Source of the DNA: Bacteroidaceae bacterium
GTDB taxonomy: Bacteria > Bacteroidota > Bacteroidia > Bacteroidales > Bacteroidaceae
Length of the DNA stretch: 64,000 bases
Assembly (NCBI GenBank): GCA_017631315.1
Contig: JAGBTN010000012.1
Location: 1 to 64,000, forward strand
Reading direction: 5' to 3'
The notes below the pieces were generated by a model that did no database searches, had not been told where the DNA came from, and saw only the letters and a program-made list of their open reading frames with translations. Of the stretch, positions 29,854-39,324 are shown piece by piece; the first letter of the stretch is position 1; each line of letters begins with the position of its first letter. The translations under genes and the position numbers were made by a program.

Positions 29854-30208
29854 ATTCTAAAATTCAAAAAATCTTTTTCTTGTTGACGTTTGCACAAACG
29901 ACTGAGACTTTAAAGTAAAAAGCCATGCATCGGCAAACAATTTTCTCGGTTTGACAGAATGTAACTGATTTGCCGTTTTTCCTTACTATTTGTATTTCCT
30001 CCACTCGGTTAGAATCGGTTATTTCCCATCAACTTGTTGCCTGACGAAATTTTTCAAAAAATAAGCACACAATAATTACCCTCTGATACCGAACGAATTA
30101 CGTATCACAAGAAAAGAAAAGGCAAAGGATTGAATAAATTCCAATTGGCAAGAATAGGCATAATCCTTAACCTTTTCGCCTTTTATCACAGCAAAATACA
30201 AACATTTT
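29854..30208. other. First half of the porQ-tonB spacer
   Basis: 355 bases with no recognisable gene. They contain runs like those in the 22-bp arrays, for example TCGGCAAACAA at 29930-29940, which recurs inside array F, and CCTTAACCTTTTCGCC at 30165-30180, close to the array D/E core in reverse. I take this as degenerate array material. Confidence 0.4.
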
Positions 30209-30384
30209 CTACTGGAAAATATGCAAACCTGGCATGCCTTGTTGTAAAACCCGACGTACCTTGTTGCGGAATATGCCATTGCTTGTCGGCAAACAACCTA
30301 CACCTAGTCGCCAGACATGCCACTCTACGTCACGAGAAATGGTGTATTTTGTTCACTTATCAGCCATTTCTTAAATTAACAAAA
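30209..30384. repeat. Array F: about eight degenerate 22-bp units
   Basis: Unit starts fall at 30209, 30231, 30253, 30275, 30297, 30319, 30341 and 30363. A shared pattern, roughly gcCnTnCCTTGTCGgcAnAcAt, recurs with drift. The core TGCCTTGT also occurs in array C. The strand is undefined. It lies between the divergent porQ and tonB genes. Confidence 0.65.
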
Positions 30385-30539
30385 TGACAGAGTATTCAAA
30401 TAATCACTAACATTTTGATATCTCACAAGGACATCTGTGTCAATATACAAAAAAGCAAACAGCCAGCGCTTAAGAAGAAAAATAATCACAAAAAAGAAAA
30501 AAAACTTCCGAATATACGCATTAGAATAAAAAAATAACG

Positions 30540-30547
30540 TAACTTTG
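30540..30547 (+). promoter_or_regulatory. -7 box of tonB
   Basis: TAACTTTG, 45 bases before the tonB ATG; no clear -33 element. Confidence 0.6.
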
Positions 30548-30592
30548 TGCCACTATTAAACTTTTTAGGCAACAATAACAACAAAATAAGAC

Positions 30593-31306
30593 ATGGAAGC
30601 TAAAAAAACAGTAAACGAGGAACTGCGGAGTCAGAAATCGACCAACATGCTGATTGGTTACGTTTTGGCACTCGCTGCAATGTTCGTTGCCTTCGAGTAC
30701 ACCCAGCGTGAAGTGAAGGTCGTAGAGGAGGAAAAGATTTATGATTACAGAATGGAAGAGGACATGATTCCCATCACCAAACAAGAAGTAGTGGTGGCAC
30801 CTCCTCCAGCAGCAGCCCCCACCGTAATGGAGTTCATCAACGAAGTAGATGACGATACCGAACTTCCCGAGGAAGAAATCGAGACATCAGAAGAAATGAA
30901 CCAAGCCATTACAACCGTAGTAGGTACCGGCGCTCCCGCAGCCGTTGTTACAGGACCTGTCGGCCCAGTGGTAGAAGCCGACGACGACGACCGCATCTAC
31001 GAAATGGTGGAAGAGAACGCACAGTTCCCCGGTGGCGACGCAGAGTGCTTCAAGTGGCTGAGCGAACACATCAAGTACCCCAGCATCTGTGTAGAGCAGG
31101 GCGTTCAAGGACGCGTAATCGTAAACTTCGTTGTCAATCGTGACGGTTCAATCGTTGATGTCAAGACCGTACGCTCTCCAGACCCCAACCTCACCAAGGA
31201 AGCAGAACGTGTGGTAAAACTGATGCCAAAATGGAAACCCGCACGTCAAGGCAACAAGACCGTACGCTCACGATTCACCCTGCCCGTCATGTTCCGTTTG
31301 AGCTAA
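30593..31306 (+). CDS. tonB: Energy transducer TonB
   Basis: 237 residues: a short cytoplasmic N-terminus, one membrane helix (MLIGYVLALAAMFVAF), a Pro/Val/acidic periplasmic spacer of about 90 residues, and a C-terminal TonB domain (YPSICVEQGVQGRVIVNFVV ... RFTLPVMFRL). It passes energy from ExbB/ExbD to TonB-dependent receptors. ExbB and two ExbD genes lie 2 kb downstream. A terminator follows the stop. Confidence 0.93.
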   Translation: MEAKKTVNEELRSQKSTNMLIGYVLALAAMFVAFEYTQREVKVVEEEKIYDYRMEEDMIPITKQEVVVAPPPAAAPTVMEFINEVDDDTELPEEEIETSEEMNQAITTVVGTGAPAAVVTGPVGPVVEADDDDRIYEMVEENAQFPGGDAECFKWLSEHIKYPSICVEQGVQGRVIVNFVVNRDGSIVDVKTVRSPDPNLTKEAERVVKLMPKWKPARQGNKTVRSRFTLPVMFRLS

Positions 31307-31343
31307 GAATTCTTCTAAACCCCTCAAAAGGACAAATACAAAT

Positions 31344-31400
31344 AGCCCCACTCGCAATCCTATCCACAAAAGGAAGGATGAGAGAGGGGCTTCTTCTTTT
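31344..31400 (+). terminator. Terminator after tonB
   Basis: The outer stem AGCCCC/GGGGCT with inner AATCCT/AGGAAGGAT pairing is followed by TTCTTCTTTT. It probably ends the tonB transcript before the prenyl synthase gene. Confidence 0.7.
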
Positions 31401-31420
31401 ACAGAATATATAATAAAATA

Positions 31421-32395
31421 ATGTATAGCAGCACAGAACTTCTTCTGACATTAGAAGATGCCATCAAGGCTCTGCCACTCGAATGCGAGCCCAAAGGACT
31501 ATATGAGCCCATACGATATGTCCTCTCGCTTGGCGGAAAACGAATCCGCCCCGCCCTCATGCTCATGGCCTACAATCTCTACCGCGAAGACATTACGCCC
31601 TGCATCATGCCCGCCATAGGATTGGAAACATACCACAACTTCACCCTGTTGCATGACGACCTCATGGATCGTGCAGAAGTAAGACGTGGCAAGACCTGTG
31701 TACACCTCAAGTGGAACGACAACACAGCCATCCTCAGCGGAGACAACATGCTCGTACTTGCATTCAAATACATGATGCAATGCGACAGCACAAAGATGGC
31801 AGAGATAATGCAAATCTTCACCCAAACAACCATTGAAATAAACGAAGGACAGCAATACGACATCGACTTCGAAAGCAGGAACGATGTTAGCGAAGAAGAA
31901 TACATAGAAATGATACGCCTCAAAACATCTGTCCTGCTGGCTTGTGCCCTTAAAATCGGAGCAACCTTAGGCGGCGCATCAAAAGAAGACGCCGAAGCAC
32001 TCTATAGTTTCGGAGAACGGCTTGGACTTGCATTCCAGCTACAAGACGATTACCTCGATGTCTATGGGAACCCAGATGTCTTTGGGAAAAAAATCGGAGG
32101 AGACATTCTCTGCAACAAAAAGACATTTATGCTCATCAATGCACTCCGCCATGCTTCAGCAGAGGAACGTAATGAATTGCAAAGTTGGATTGAGTGCAAA
32201 AATTGCAACCCCGACGAAAAAATACAAGCCGTCACAGCCATCTTTAGTAAGATAGGCGTTGACAAATTGGCCCAGAAACGTATAAACGAATACTCCGCCG
32301 AAGCCGAAACATATCTCAACATAGTCAATTTACCCGAAGAACGCAAACAGATATTACACAATATTGCACACAAACTTATGGGACGCCAAAGCTAA
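31421..32395 (+). CDS. Trans-polyprenyl diphosphate synthase
   Basis: 324 residues of the all-helical trans-prenyl synthase family. The first aspartate-rich motif is DDLMD (79-83), the second DDYLD in FQLQDDYLDVYG, and the IPP-binding GGKRIRP is at 38-44. The chain length (farnesyl, geranylgeranyl or longer) is set by residues before DDLMD; a Tyr-His-Asn-Phe stretch there would fit a short-chain product, which is inference. tatD begins seven bases after the stop. Confidence 0.92.
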   Translation: MYSSTELLLTLEDAIKALPLECEPKGLYEPIRYVLSLGGKRIRPALMLMAYNLYREDITPCIMPAIGLETYHNFTLLHDDLMDRAEVRRGKTCVHLKWNDNTAILSGDNMLVLAFKYMMQCDSTKMAEIMQIFTQTTIEINEGQQYDIDFESRNDVSEEEYIEMIRLKTSVLLACALKIGATLGGASKEDAEALYSFGERLGLAFQLQDDYLDVYGNPDVFGKKIGGDILCNKKTFMLINALRHASAEERNELQSWIECKNCNPDEKIQAVTAIFSKIGVDKLAQKRINEYSAEAETYLNIVNLPEERKQILHNIAHKLMGRQS

Positions 32396-32401
32396 GCAAA
32401 T

Positions 32402-33187
32402 ATGATAGACACACATAGTCATATCTACGAACCCGAATTCGACACAGATCGCGAAGACGTCATACGCCGAGCTCGCGAAGCAGGCGTTGAACAAATTCTG
32501 CTACCAAACATCAACGCAGAAAGCATTGTGCCAATGCTTAATCTTTGCCATCAACATCCTGGCTACTGCTATCCCATGCTCGGTTTGCATCCTACAGAAG
32601 TGGAACCGTCAAACTACAAGCAAACTTTGTCAAACATGCAAGAAATGCTTGAAAAGCCTAACCACCCATTCATCGCCATCGGAGAAATCGGTTTAGACTA
32701 TTATTGGGACAAAAGTAATGAAAAAGAGCAGGAAGACGCCTTCTGCAACCAAATAGAATGGGCCATCAAATACCAATTACCCCTTGTTATACACGCACGG
32801 TCTGCACATCGTCGAATCGTCGATATCATGACAGCATATCGTGACAACCTCCCATGTGGCGTCTTTCATTGCTTTGGCGGAACAGAAGAAGAAGCATCCG
32901 AACTGCTGCAATTTCAAGGTTTCATGCTTGGAATCGGAGGTGTCCTGACATATAAGAACAGCAACCTTACGAAAGTTTTAACTACAGTACCATTGGAACG
33001 CATCGTGCTGGAAACCGATGCACCCTATTTGTCTCCCGTCCCCTATCGTGGCAAAAGAAACGAAAGTGCATACATTACAGAAGTATTGCAAAAGGTGGCA
33101 GACATATACAATGTAAGCAAGCAAGAAACAGAAAGCATCACAAACAACAATGCAAAACGTGTTTTCCGGCGTATGACCGAACGATAA
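32402..33187 (+). CDS. TatD family metal-dependent hydrolase
   Basis: 261 residues with the TatD DNase set: H5 and H7 in DTHSHIYEP, Glu in GEIGLDYYWD, HARSAHR, FHCFGGT and Asp in ETDAPYL. TatD enzymes act as 3'-5' nucleases or D-aminoacyl-tRNA deacylase-like hydrolases. The substrate here is unknown. It is probably co-transcribed with the prenyl synthase. Confidence 0.93.
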   Translation: MIDTHSHIYEPEFDTDREDVIRRAREAGVEQILLPNINAESIVPMLNLCHQHPGYCYPMLGLHPTEVEPSNYKQTLSNMQEMLEKPNHPFIAIGEIGLDYYWDKSNEKEQEDAFCNQIEWAIKYQLPLVIHARSAHRRIVDIMTAYRDNLPCGVFHCFGGTEEEASELLQFQGFMLGIGGVLTYKNSNLTKVLTTVPLERIVLETDAPYLSPVPYRGKRNESAYITEVLQKVADIYNVSKQETESITNNNAKRVFRRMTER

Positions 33188-33263
33188 AACAAGCAAAACA
33201 GCCAAAAAACACATAAAATGAAACTTTTTAATTAAATTTTATGGCAGAATAAGAAAAATTAGA

Positions 33264-33271
33264 TAACTTTG
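33264..33271 (+). promoter_or_regulatory. -7 box upstream of tRNA-Ser and exbB
   Basis: TAACTTTG, 46 bases before tRNA-Ser. No separate promoter is visible before exbB, so it may drive both. Confidence 0.6.
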
Positions 33272-33317
33272 TGACCGAAAAGCGTTAAAAGAGTCACATT
33301 TATACGCGCAACATTTT

Positions 33318-33405
33318 GGAGAGATGCTCGAGTGGCTGAAGAGGCACGCCTGGAAAGCGTGTGACCGTCAAAAGCGGTTCGCGAGTTCGAATCTCGCTCT
33401 CTCCG
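33318..33405 (+). tRNA. tRNA-Ser (anticodon GGA)
   Basis: An 88-nt class II tRNA: acceptor GGAGAGA/TCTCTCC with discriminator G, anticodon loop CTGGAAA on stem ACGC/GCGT, a long variable arm (GTGACCGTCAAAAGCGGTTCGC region) and T loop GTTCGAATC. It reads UCC and UCU. exbB starts 50 bases on. Confidence 0.95.
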
Positions 33406-33454
33406 CGACATAAAAGAAACAAACAAAATAATAAACATCTAAACAAACAACACA

Positions 33455-34294
33455 ATGAAAAAGTTATTTGCAATTATTGCAATGGTTGCTGTTTGCTCAT
33501 TTGGAGCAACAACATCTGTATTGGCTCAGGAAGACACTGCTGCCACTGAGCAAGTAGATAGTGCTGCTGTTGATAGCGTTGCCGCAGACACTGTTGCCGC
33601 AGAAGAAACTGTAGAAGCTGCCCCCATCGTAGAGGAAGAAAACGAAGGCATCTTCAAGACTCTTAAGACAAAGTACATCGAAGGTGACGCTGGCTTTATG
33701 TCACTCGTAGCCATTGCGCTCGTTCTTGGTCTTGCATTCTGCATCGAGCGTGTCGTTTATCTGACTCTCGCTCAAATCAACACACGTAAGTTCATGAAGG
33801 AACTTGCCGACCTCGTTGCTGCAGGTAAGGTTGCAGATGCTATTGAGAAGTGCAAAGGCACTCGTGGTCCTGTTTCTCAGGTAAGCCGCAAAGCCATGGA
33901 ATGCCTCGATAGCGCAGACCGTAACGACATTGCAACTATTGAGCGTACCATCAATATGGAAGCAGAAGTTCAGGGTTCTTACCTCGAAGAGAACTGCTCT
34001 TGGATCACTCTCTTCATCGCAATGGCTCCCTCTCTCGGCTTCCTCGGAACTGTGATTGGTATGGTAATGGCATTCGACGACATCCAGCGCGCTGGCGACA
34101 TCAGCCCTACTGTTGTTGCAGGTGGTATGAAGGTTGCCCTTATCACAACCATTTTCGGTATTATTGTTGCCTTGATTCTTCAGTTGTTCTACAACTACAT
34201 CCTTTCTAAGGTTGAGACATTGACCAGTAACATGGAAGAAGCCGCTCAGGAATTGCTCGTAATGTGCGTAAAGAGCGACAAGTGCAAAAAATAA
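33455..34294 (+). CDS. exbB: ExbB/TolQ-type proton channel protein
   Basis: 279 residues. A cleavable-looking signal peptide (MKKLFAIIAMVAVCSFGATTSVLAQ) precedes an acidic, Ala-rich segment to about residue 70, then three membrane helices with the MotA/TolQ/ExbB domain (FIAMAPSLGFLGTVIGMVMAF and GGMKVALITTIFGIIVALIL). It powers TonB together with ExbD. It heads an operon with an unknown membrane protein and two exbD genes. Confidence 0.93.
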   Translation: MKKLFAIIAMVAVCSFGATTSVLAQEDTAATEQVDSAAVDSVAADTVAAEETVEAAPIVEEENEGIFKTLKTKYIEGDAGFMSLVAIALVLGLAFCIERVVYLTLAQINTRKFMKELADLVAAGKVADAIEKCKGTRGPVSQVSRKAMECLDSADRNDIATIERTINMEAEVQGSYLEENCSWITLFIAMAPSLGFLGTVIGMVMAFDDIQRAGDISPTVVAGGMKVALITTIFGIIVALILQLFYNYILSKVETLTSNMEEAAQELLVMCVKSDKCKK

Positions 34295-34369
34295 TTAGAG
34301 ATTATAAGATATTGGTTAAAAACATTCTTCCATAACCATTCTTAATTCCTAATATTAAAGTAGAGAACT

Positions 34370-34855
34370 ATGAAGATAGAAAAAATATCAAGTCGTGTGC
34401 TGATGGCTTGCGTAGCCTTGATAGTAGTATGCTTTGCAGCATTCCTGCTCATCGGCTATGACAACCCCGTTGGCGACTATAACCAGCCTCTGCTTACCGA
34501 TGTTATCATGTGGCTCATGTATGCACTTGTTGTTGCAACTGCAGGTCTTACAGTGTGGTCACTGGTTCGCGGCATCCAGAATAGTAAAGGCAGCGATCCT
34601 GCAGCCACCACAGGTGTTCCTGGTGCGAAGATTACATTGTTCACAGTATGCTTAACCGTAGCATCTTTTGTTATTGGTTGGATAAGCGGTCTTGGCGAAA
34701 CAGACTTCACAGCAGCAGACGGCACCGTTACTACAGCTGCATGGGTAACCATCGTTGATGCATTCTGCGTTAGCATAGGCATTTTGTTTGTAGCTGCTGC
34801 AGTTGCTGTTGTTGTCAGCATGACTGGCATCATGACTAAAAACGCAAGTAAGTAA
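34370..34855 (+). CDS. Unknown membrane protein of the exb operon
   Basis: 161 residues with about four hydrophobic helices (near residues 10-30, 42-63, 84-103 and 123-152) and a short basic C-terminus. I do not recognise a named domain. Its place between exbB and exbD, with co-directional spacing of 75 and 28 bases, suggests a part in proton-channel assembly or TonB energisation. A conserved small protein at this position is my general impression for Bacteroidales, not something visible here. Confidence 0.7.
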   Translation: MKIEKISSRVLMACVALIVVCFAAFLLIGYDNPVGDYNQPLLTDVIMWLMYALVVATAGLTVWSLVRGIQNSKGSDPAATTGVPGAKITLFTVCLTVASFVIGWISGLGETDFTAADGTVTTAAWVTIVDAFCVSIGILFVAAAVAVVVSMTGIMTKNASK

Positions 34856-34883
34856 ATAAAACTGATCTAAAAAGAGAAAAGAT

Positions 34884-35489
34884 ATGGCAAAGAAGAAAAA
34901 GAAGATGCCGAGCTTGAACACCACTTCAACAGCCGATATCTCCTTCATGTTGCTCATCTTCTTCCTGGTAACAACTTCAATGGACACAGATATGGGTCTG
35001 GCACGTCGCCTGCCCAAACCACCAGAACCAGATCAGGAAGATGCCACAATGGACATCAAAAGCCGTAACATCCTTTATGTCCGTCTCAACCACCTTGGTG
35101 AATTATGGATTGAAGATGAAATGAACCGCGGCTTTAGTGACTTTAAAGAACTGCGCAATCGTGTTAAAGAGTTCGTCAAGAACGAACAGAACTTAAGCAA
35201 ATTGCCAGAGAAACATGTCAAGAATATCGATTTGTTAGGTCAGTGTTTCGTTACAGATAAGCATGTAATCAGTGTTCAAACAGACCGAGCTACACCATAC
35301 GATGCATACTTCCAAGTGCAGAATGAATTGGTGGCTGCCTACAACGAATTACGTAACGAGTTGGCAAAGCAGAAGTTTGGTCGCGAACTCCAATACCTTA
35401 AGAAGGAGGAAATTGACGCGATTAAGAAATACTACCCCCAGAACATCTCTGAGGCTGAACCTAAAAAATATCAACAAGGAGGACAATAA
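34884..35489 (+). CDS. exbD: ExbD/TolR-type protein (copy 1)
   Basis: 201 residues: a basic N-terminus (KKKKKMPSLN), one membrane helix starting DISFMLLIFFLVTTS, whose Asp is the proton-carrying residue of ExbD, then a long periplasmic domain with HVISVQTDRATPYDAY. The C-terminus extends about 40 residues beyond small ExbD proteins. Its stop overlaps the next start (TAATG). Confidence 0.92.
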   Translation: MAKKKKKMPSLNTTSTADISFMLLIFFLVTTSMDTDMGLARRLPKPPEPDQEDATMDIKSRNILYVRLNHLGELWIEDEMNRGFSDFKELRNRVKEFVKNEQNLSKLPEKHVKNIDLLGQCFVTDKHVISVQTDRATPYDAYFQVQNELVAAYNELRNELAKQKFGRELQYLKKEEIDAIKKYYPQNISEAEPKKYQQGGQ

Positions 35490-35947
35490 TGGCTGGATTT
35501 AAGAAAAAAGCAAGTCGCGAAATACCAGAGATGAACACCTCATCTCTACCCGACCTTATATTCACCATCCTGTTCTTCTTCATGATGGTAACTACGATGC
35601 GTGAAGTAACCTTGAAGGTTAAGTTCACAACTCCTGCTGGTACAGAACTTGAGAAGTTGGAGAAAAAGTCTGTTGTATCGTTCATCTATGTTGGCCCTCC
35701 AACAGACAATTTGCGCGCACAAATGGGTAGCGGCACACGTATCCAACTTAACGACCGTTTTGCAGAGACACGCGAAATCATTGACTTCGTAGCCGCAGAA
35801 CGTCAAGGCATGACAAACCAAGCAGAACAGGTAATCAGCATCAAGGCCGACCAAGGTACACAGATGGGATATATTACTGACATCAAGGAAGTACTGCGCA
35901 AATCATGGGCATTGCGTATCAACTACTCAGCTACAAAGAGAAACTGA
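35489..35947 (+). CDS. exbD: ExbD/TolR-type protein (copy 2)
   Basis: 152 residues with the same plan as copy 1: basic start, PDLIFTILFFFMMVTTM helix with the functional Asp, then a periplasmic domain (VISIKADQGTQMGYITDIKEVL). Two ExbD proteins per ExbB are usual in Bacteroidetes. A terminator follows. Confidence 0.92.
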   Translation: MAGFKKKASREIPEMNTSSLPDLIFTILFFFMMVTTMREVTLKVKFTTPAGTELEKLEKKSVVSFIYVGPPTDNLRAQMGSGTRIQLNDRFAETREIIDFVAAERQGMTNQAEQVISIKADQGTQMGYITDIKEVLRKSWALRINYSATKRN

Positions 35948-35978
35948 TACTAAACTTCATTTGATAACATACCAAAAG

Positions 35979-36013
35979 ATGGCTCTCTCGAAACACGAGG
36001 GGGCCATTTTTTT
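35979..36013 (+). terminator. Terminator after the exb operon
   Basis: ATGGCTCTCTCG pairs with CGAGGGGGCCAT around AAACA, then seven T. Confidence 0.88.
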
Positions 36014-36277
36014 ACTATGTGTTATATTATGCATTGAAAAAGATGCAGAATTAAAAGGTGATGTTTCAAAACTATTGGTATTCAATAAACATATTATGTT
36101 GGTAGAAGACAGTGATTGGAAAACAGACATCCCTCTATTTTAGAAACATCAACGTGTTGTTCAAGAAATTTGTAGTTAAAGAAAGTGCTCAAGTTTCTAG
36201 CGGGCAAATACATCAGCCTTAAGATAGATTCTCGCGTAGAGAATAAAGCGAAAATAACTACATAAAAGGTACTCGTA
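36014..36277. other. Spacer after the exb operon
   Basis: 264 bases (longer with array B) between convergent genes. A 60-codon open frame beginning near 35961 runs through the terminator and has no protein-like features, so I do not call it. Nothing else stands out before array B. Confidence 0.45.
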
Positions 36278-36360
36278 AAGGTTTACGTTTATAGTGAGCA
36301 AAGTATACACGTTAAGTTAGTGAACTATACACGTTAAGTTGGTGAACTTAACGCGGTATG
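36278..36360. repeat. Array B: three to four 22-bp units
   Basis: Two nearly identical 22-bp units at 36301-36322 and 36323-36344 share the core TATACACGTTAAGTT. Flanking degraded units lie at about 36278 and 36345. The core matches array A (18 of 22 positions between the units at 36323 and 5313). It is between convergent genes. Confidence 0.8.
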
Positions 36361-36383
36361 ATTCTCATACTAATAAGGGGCGG

Positions 36384-37091
36384 TTATTTGCCAATAAGGA
36401 AGATTGCCGGTATCTTGCTAAGGTCCGGCAATGAAGATTTCTTCCATTCCGACACACGAAGCGTACGAATGTATTCGTTGGGAGTTGTAATGCCGGCCGC
36501 TACACAAAGGTGTGTCTGCGGACGAAGAGCACTGAGGAGAGCCTGAAACATCTTTTCGTTTCTGTAAGGTGTCTCAATAAAGAGTTGTGTCTGCCCTTCT
36601 GTCCAGGCTCTTGTCTCAAGGTTTTTAATGCATCTTGCACGGTCGTGAGCATCAACAGGTAAATAGCCATTGAAGGCAAAACTCTGTCCGCCAAGCCCAC
36701 TACTCATTACGGCCATAATCATACTATTAGGTCCTACCAAGGGGACAACTCTTAAGTTTTCTCTTTGAGCAATGCGTACGATGTCTGCTCCCGGGTCGGC
36801 AACAGCGGGGCAGCCTGCTTCGCTTATGACTCCGACTGGTTCCCCATCTCTTAGTGGCTGCAGATATTGGCTGAAATGCTTTTCATCGGCATGTTTGCCC
36901 ATCTCGAAAAATGTGCAATCGTCGATGGGGAACTCTCTATCTGTTTGACGAAGGAAGCGTCTGGCAGAACGTATGTTCTCGACGATGAAGTGGCGTATAT
37001 TCATGATTACCTCATGGTTATATGATGGCAAGACCTGTTCGATGGTAGTCTCGCCAAGTGTAACGGGTATGAGGTAGAGTGCTGCGTCCAT
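36384..37091 (-). CDS. SAM-dependent methyltransferase, RsmI-like (tetrapyrrole methylase fold)
   Basis: 235 residues from the ATG at 37091. The segments VGVISEAGCPAVADPGADIVRIAQ, VVPLVGPNSMIMAVMSSGL and FIETPYRNEKM match RsmI-type 16S rRNA C1402 ribose methylases, although the N-terminus (LYLIPVTLGETTIEQVLPSYN) is of a divergent Bacteroidetes kind that occurs beside true RsmI. The target is therefore uncertain. Its ATG overlaps the hisS stop (TGATG). The longer open frame to 37277 is inside hisS and is rejected. Confidence 0.85.
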   Translation of the reverse strand: MDAALYLIPVTLGETTIEQVLPSYNHEVIMNIRHFIVENIRSARRFLRQTDREFPIDDCTFFEMGKHADEKHFSQYLQPLRDGEPVGVISEAGCPAVADPGADIVRIAQRENLRVVPLVGPNSMIMAVMSSGLGGQSFAFNGYLPVDAHDRARCIKNLETRAWTEGQTQLFIETPYRNEKMFQALLSALRPQTHLCVAAGITTPNEYIRTLRVSEWKKSSLPDLSKIPAIFLIGK

Positions 37092-38446
37092 CAGTTTATT
37101 GCTTCTGCTATTTCTTCGGGCGAGAGGAGTTTCTGTTCGCCGGTCTGCATGTTCTTGAGCATCACCTTGCCTTCTGCCATTTCTGTCTCGCCTGTCATTG
37201 CCACAAAGGGAACGGCCTTCTGGTTGGCATACTGCATTTGTTTCTTCATCTTTGCAGAATCGGGATAGATTTCGCAACGAATACCTTGCTTGCGAAGCAG
37301 TGCAACGATGGGCAGAGAATAGTCTGTTTCCTTTTCTCCGAAGTTAATGAACAGTATTTGTGTTGCAGTTGTAACCGCTTCCGGATAGAGTTCAAGTTGA
37401 TTCAACACATCGTATATGCGGTCGGCTCCGAAGCTAATTCCAACGCCACTCAGTCCGGGCATGCCAAAGATGCCTGTAAGGTTGTCGTAGCGGCCACCGC
37501 CTGTGATGCTTCCAATCTCTACGTCGAGTGCTTTAACCTCGAAGATGCATCCCGTATAGTAGTTCAATCCTCTGGCGAGTGTCAGGTCGAGTTCGAGTTG
37601 AGAGTTCAGGTTTGTGAGTTTAGACACAACATATTCTACCTCGTCAACGCCTTTCTGTCCTACTTCTATTCCTGCCAATACCTGACGCATTGTTGCAATC
37701 TTCTCAGCATTCGTGCCGCTGAGATTGATGATTGGCTGCAGTTTTTGGATGGCCTCCTCGCTGATACCGCTCTTACGCAACTCTTCGTTTACGGCATCGA
37801 GTCCTATCTTGTCGAGTTTGTCGATGGCAACTGTAATATCTACAATCTTGTCGGCCTCGCCAATCATCTCGGCAATGCCGGACAGGATCTTGCGGTTGTT
37901 TATCTTGATGCAGACACGTATGCCGAAACGTTGGAACACGGTATCGACAATTTGCATCAGTTCCACTTCGCAGAGCAACGAGTCGCTTCCCACGACATCG
38001 GCATCGCACTGATAGAACTCGCGATATCTTCCCTTCTGTGGTCGGTCGGCACGCCATACTGGTTGTATCTGATAGCGACGAAACGGTAAGGTAAGTTCCT
38101 CTCTGTGCTGAACGACATAACGGGCAAAAGGCACAGTGAGGTCGTATCTCAAGCCCTTTTCGCAAAGCTGTGCGGCAAGGTGTCCTGTCGCCCCATTTGC
38201 GAGGTCGTCTGGAGTGATGCCACGCAAGAAGTCGCCACTGTTCAGGATTTTGAAGAGCAGTTTGTCGCCTTCCTCACCATATTTGCCCATCAAAGTGGAC
38301 AGATTCTCCATTGCAGGAGTCTCTATCTGCTGAAAGCCATAGAGCGAGTAGACTTCACGAATTGTGTTGAAGATATAGTTGCGTCGCGACATCTCCTGTG
38401 GTCCGAAGTCGCGGGTTCCTTTTGGAATACTTGGTTTCTGCGCCAT
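37091..38446 (-). CDS. hisS: Histidine-tRNA ligase
   Basis: 451 residues from [19 protein letters not shown]. Class II synthetase motifs: GTRDFGP, the histidine loop [32 protein letters not shown] (motif 2), and [13 protein letters not shown] (motif 3), followed by the C-terminal anticodon domain. The start at 38446 is chosen over 38536, because the promoter box at 38476 lies downstream of the latter. Confidence 0.96.
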   Translation of the reverse strand: MAQKPSIPKGTRDFGPQEMSRRNYIFNTIREVYSLYGFQQIETPAMENLSTLMGKYGEEGDKLLFKILNSGDFLRGITPDDLANGATGHLAAQLCEKGLRYDLTVPFARYVVQHREELTLPFRRYQIQPVWRADRPQKGRYREFYQCDADVVGSDSLLCEVELMQIVDTVFQRFGIRVCIKINNRKILSGIAEMIGEADKIVDITVAIDKLDKIGLDAVNEELRKSGISEEAIQKLQPIINLSGTNAEKIATMRQVLAGIEVGQKGVDEVEYVVSKLTNLNSQLELDLTLARGLNYYTGCIFEVKALDVEIGSITGGGRYDNLTGIFGMPGLSGVGISFGADRIYDVLNQLELYPEAVTTATQILFINFGEKETDYSLPIVALLRKQGIRCEIYPDSAKMKKQMQYANQKAVPFVAMTGETEMAEGKVMLKNMQTGEQKLLSPEEIAEAIN

Positions 38447-38475
38447 AAAATGGTTTGTTAATTCAAATTTGTATG

Positions 38476-38506
38476 CAAATTTACAACTAAAATTCGAGAT
38501 AGCAAA
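38476..38506 (-). promoter_or_regulatory. Promoter of hisS and the RsmI-like gene
   Basis: Minus-strand TTTG (38503-38506), 19 bases, TAAATTTG (38476-38483), 29 bases before the ATG. Confidence 0.7.
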
Positions 38507-38636
38507 ATAAAGAACTAAAAATAGAGCCTGCGGCATTTTAGGACTCGTCCCGCATCTCGCTTTCTTATCATCGTATCATTATATCAGCATCTTGCCAAGA
38601 CATCACAAGCTCTTCTAATGTGCTGATTTACAAACA

Positions 38637-38768
38637 TCGCTAACCTTTGGCCGAACATGCCAGTAGATGTCAGTAAAATAGGTTAACCTAATTGGCCAAC
38701 TTAACGTGCCTTGTCGGGCAACTTGACGTGACATGTTTCCCGACATGGCCTGCGGCATTAAAAACGTT
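38637..38768. repeat. Array C: six degenerate 22-bp units
   Basis: Units start at 38637, 38659, 38681, 38703, 38725 and 38747. Recurrent pieces are GGTTAACCTAATTGGCC, CAACTTAACGTGCC and CAACTTGACGTG. CCAACTTAACGTG is the reverse complement of a core in array B, and GGTTAACCTAATTG recurs in array D. It joins the two sequence flavours of the family and lies upstream of hisS, downstream of the cyclo-ligase gene. Confidence 0.75.
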
Positions 38769-38769
38769 G

Positions 38770-39324
38770 CTATTCTGTGGTATGTAAAGTGGTTATTACG
38801 TCGTGAACAGAAACATCATGAGCATCGGCTGGAACCCCGTCCAAAAACTGGAACGGGAAGCAGACACCTTGCAGTCGTGCTCTGCCAAGCTGAGGCAAAA
38901 GACGGTCATAATAGCCTTTTCCCCTACCCAATCTATGCCCGGTTCTGTCGTATGCCATCCCCGGAATAATGGCCATGTCAATCTCTGAATACCTTTCCGG
39001 CGAAAACTTCGTCCCTTTGGGCTCCATGATACCATATGAACCAACCATCAGAGAGGCTTCGCCTTCATAAGGATACAGCTCCAATTCGTTGCCAACACAA
39101 ACTGGCAACAAAACCCTTTTGCTTGCCTCTACTGCCTTGAATATCAAAGGACGGACATCCACTTCATCAGCCAAAGGATAATACAACAACAACGTCTGCG
39201 ACTCCTGCCAGCAAGCCGATTCGAGCACCTTGCGGCATATCTCTTCCGACATTGCTGCCATTTGGCATGCAGAATGCAGTTTCTTTTGAGTCCTGACAGC
39301 CTGCCTCAGTTCCTTCTTCGTCAC
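38770..39324 (-). CDS. 5-formyltetrahydrofolate cyclo-ligase
   Basis: 184 residues. Converts 5-formyl-THF to methenyl-THF with ATP. The C-terminal signature GRGKGYYDRLL and the basic N-terminus KKELRQAVRTQKK are typical. The start codon is GTG at 39324, overlapping the upstream stop as GTGA, so the two genes are translationally coupled although unrelated in function. Confidence 0.93.
   Translation of the reverse strand: MTKKELRQAVRTQKKLHSACQMAAMSEEICRKVLESACWQESQTLLLYYPLADEVDVRPLIFKAVEASKRVLLPVCVGNELELYPYEGEASLMVGSYGIMEPKGTKFSPERYSEIDMAIIPGMAYDRTGHRLGRGKGYYDRLLPQLGRARLQGVCFPFQFLDGVPADAHDVSVHDVITTLHTTE

Noticed and set aside
35961..36143. 60-codon open frame after exbD
   Set aside because: It reads through the terminator hairpin and has no conserved feature or promoter.
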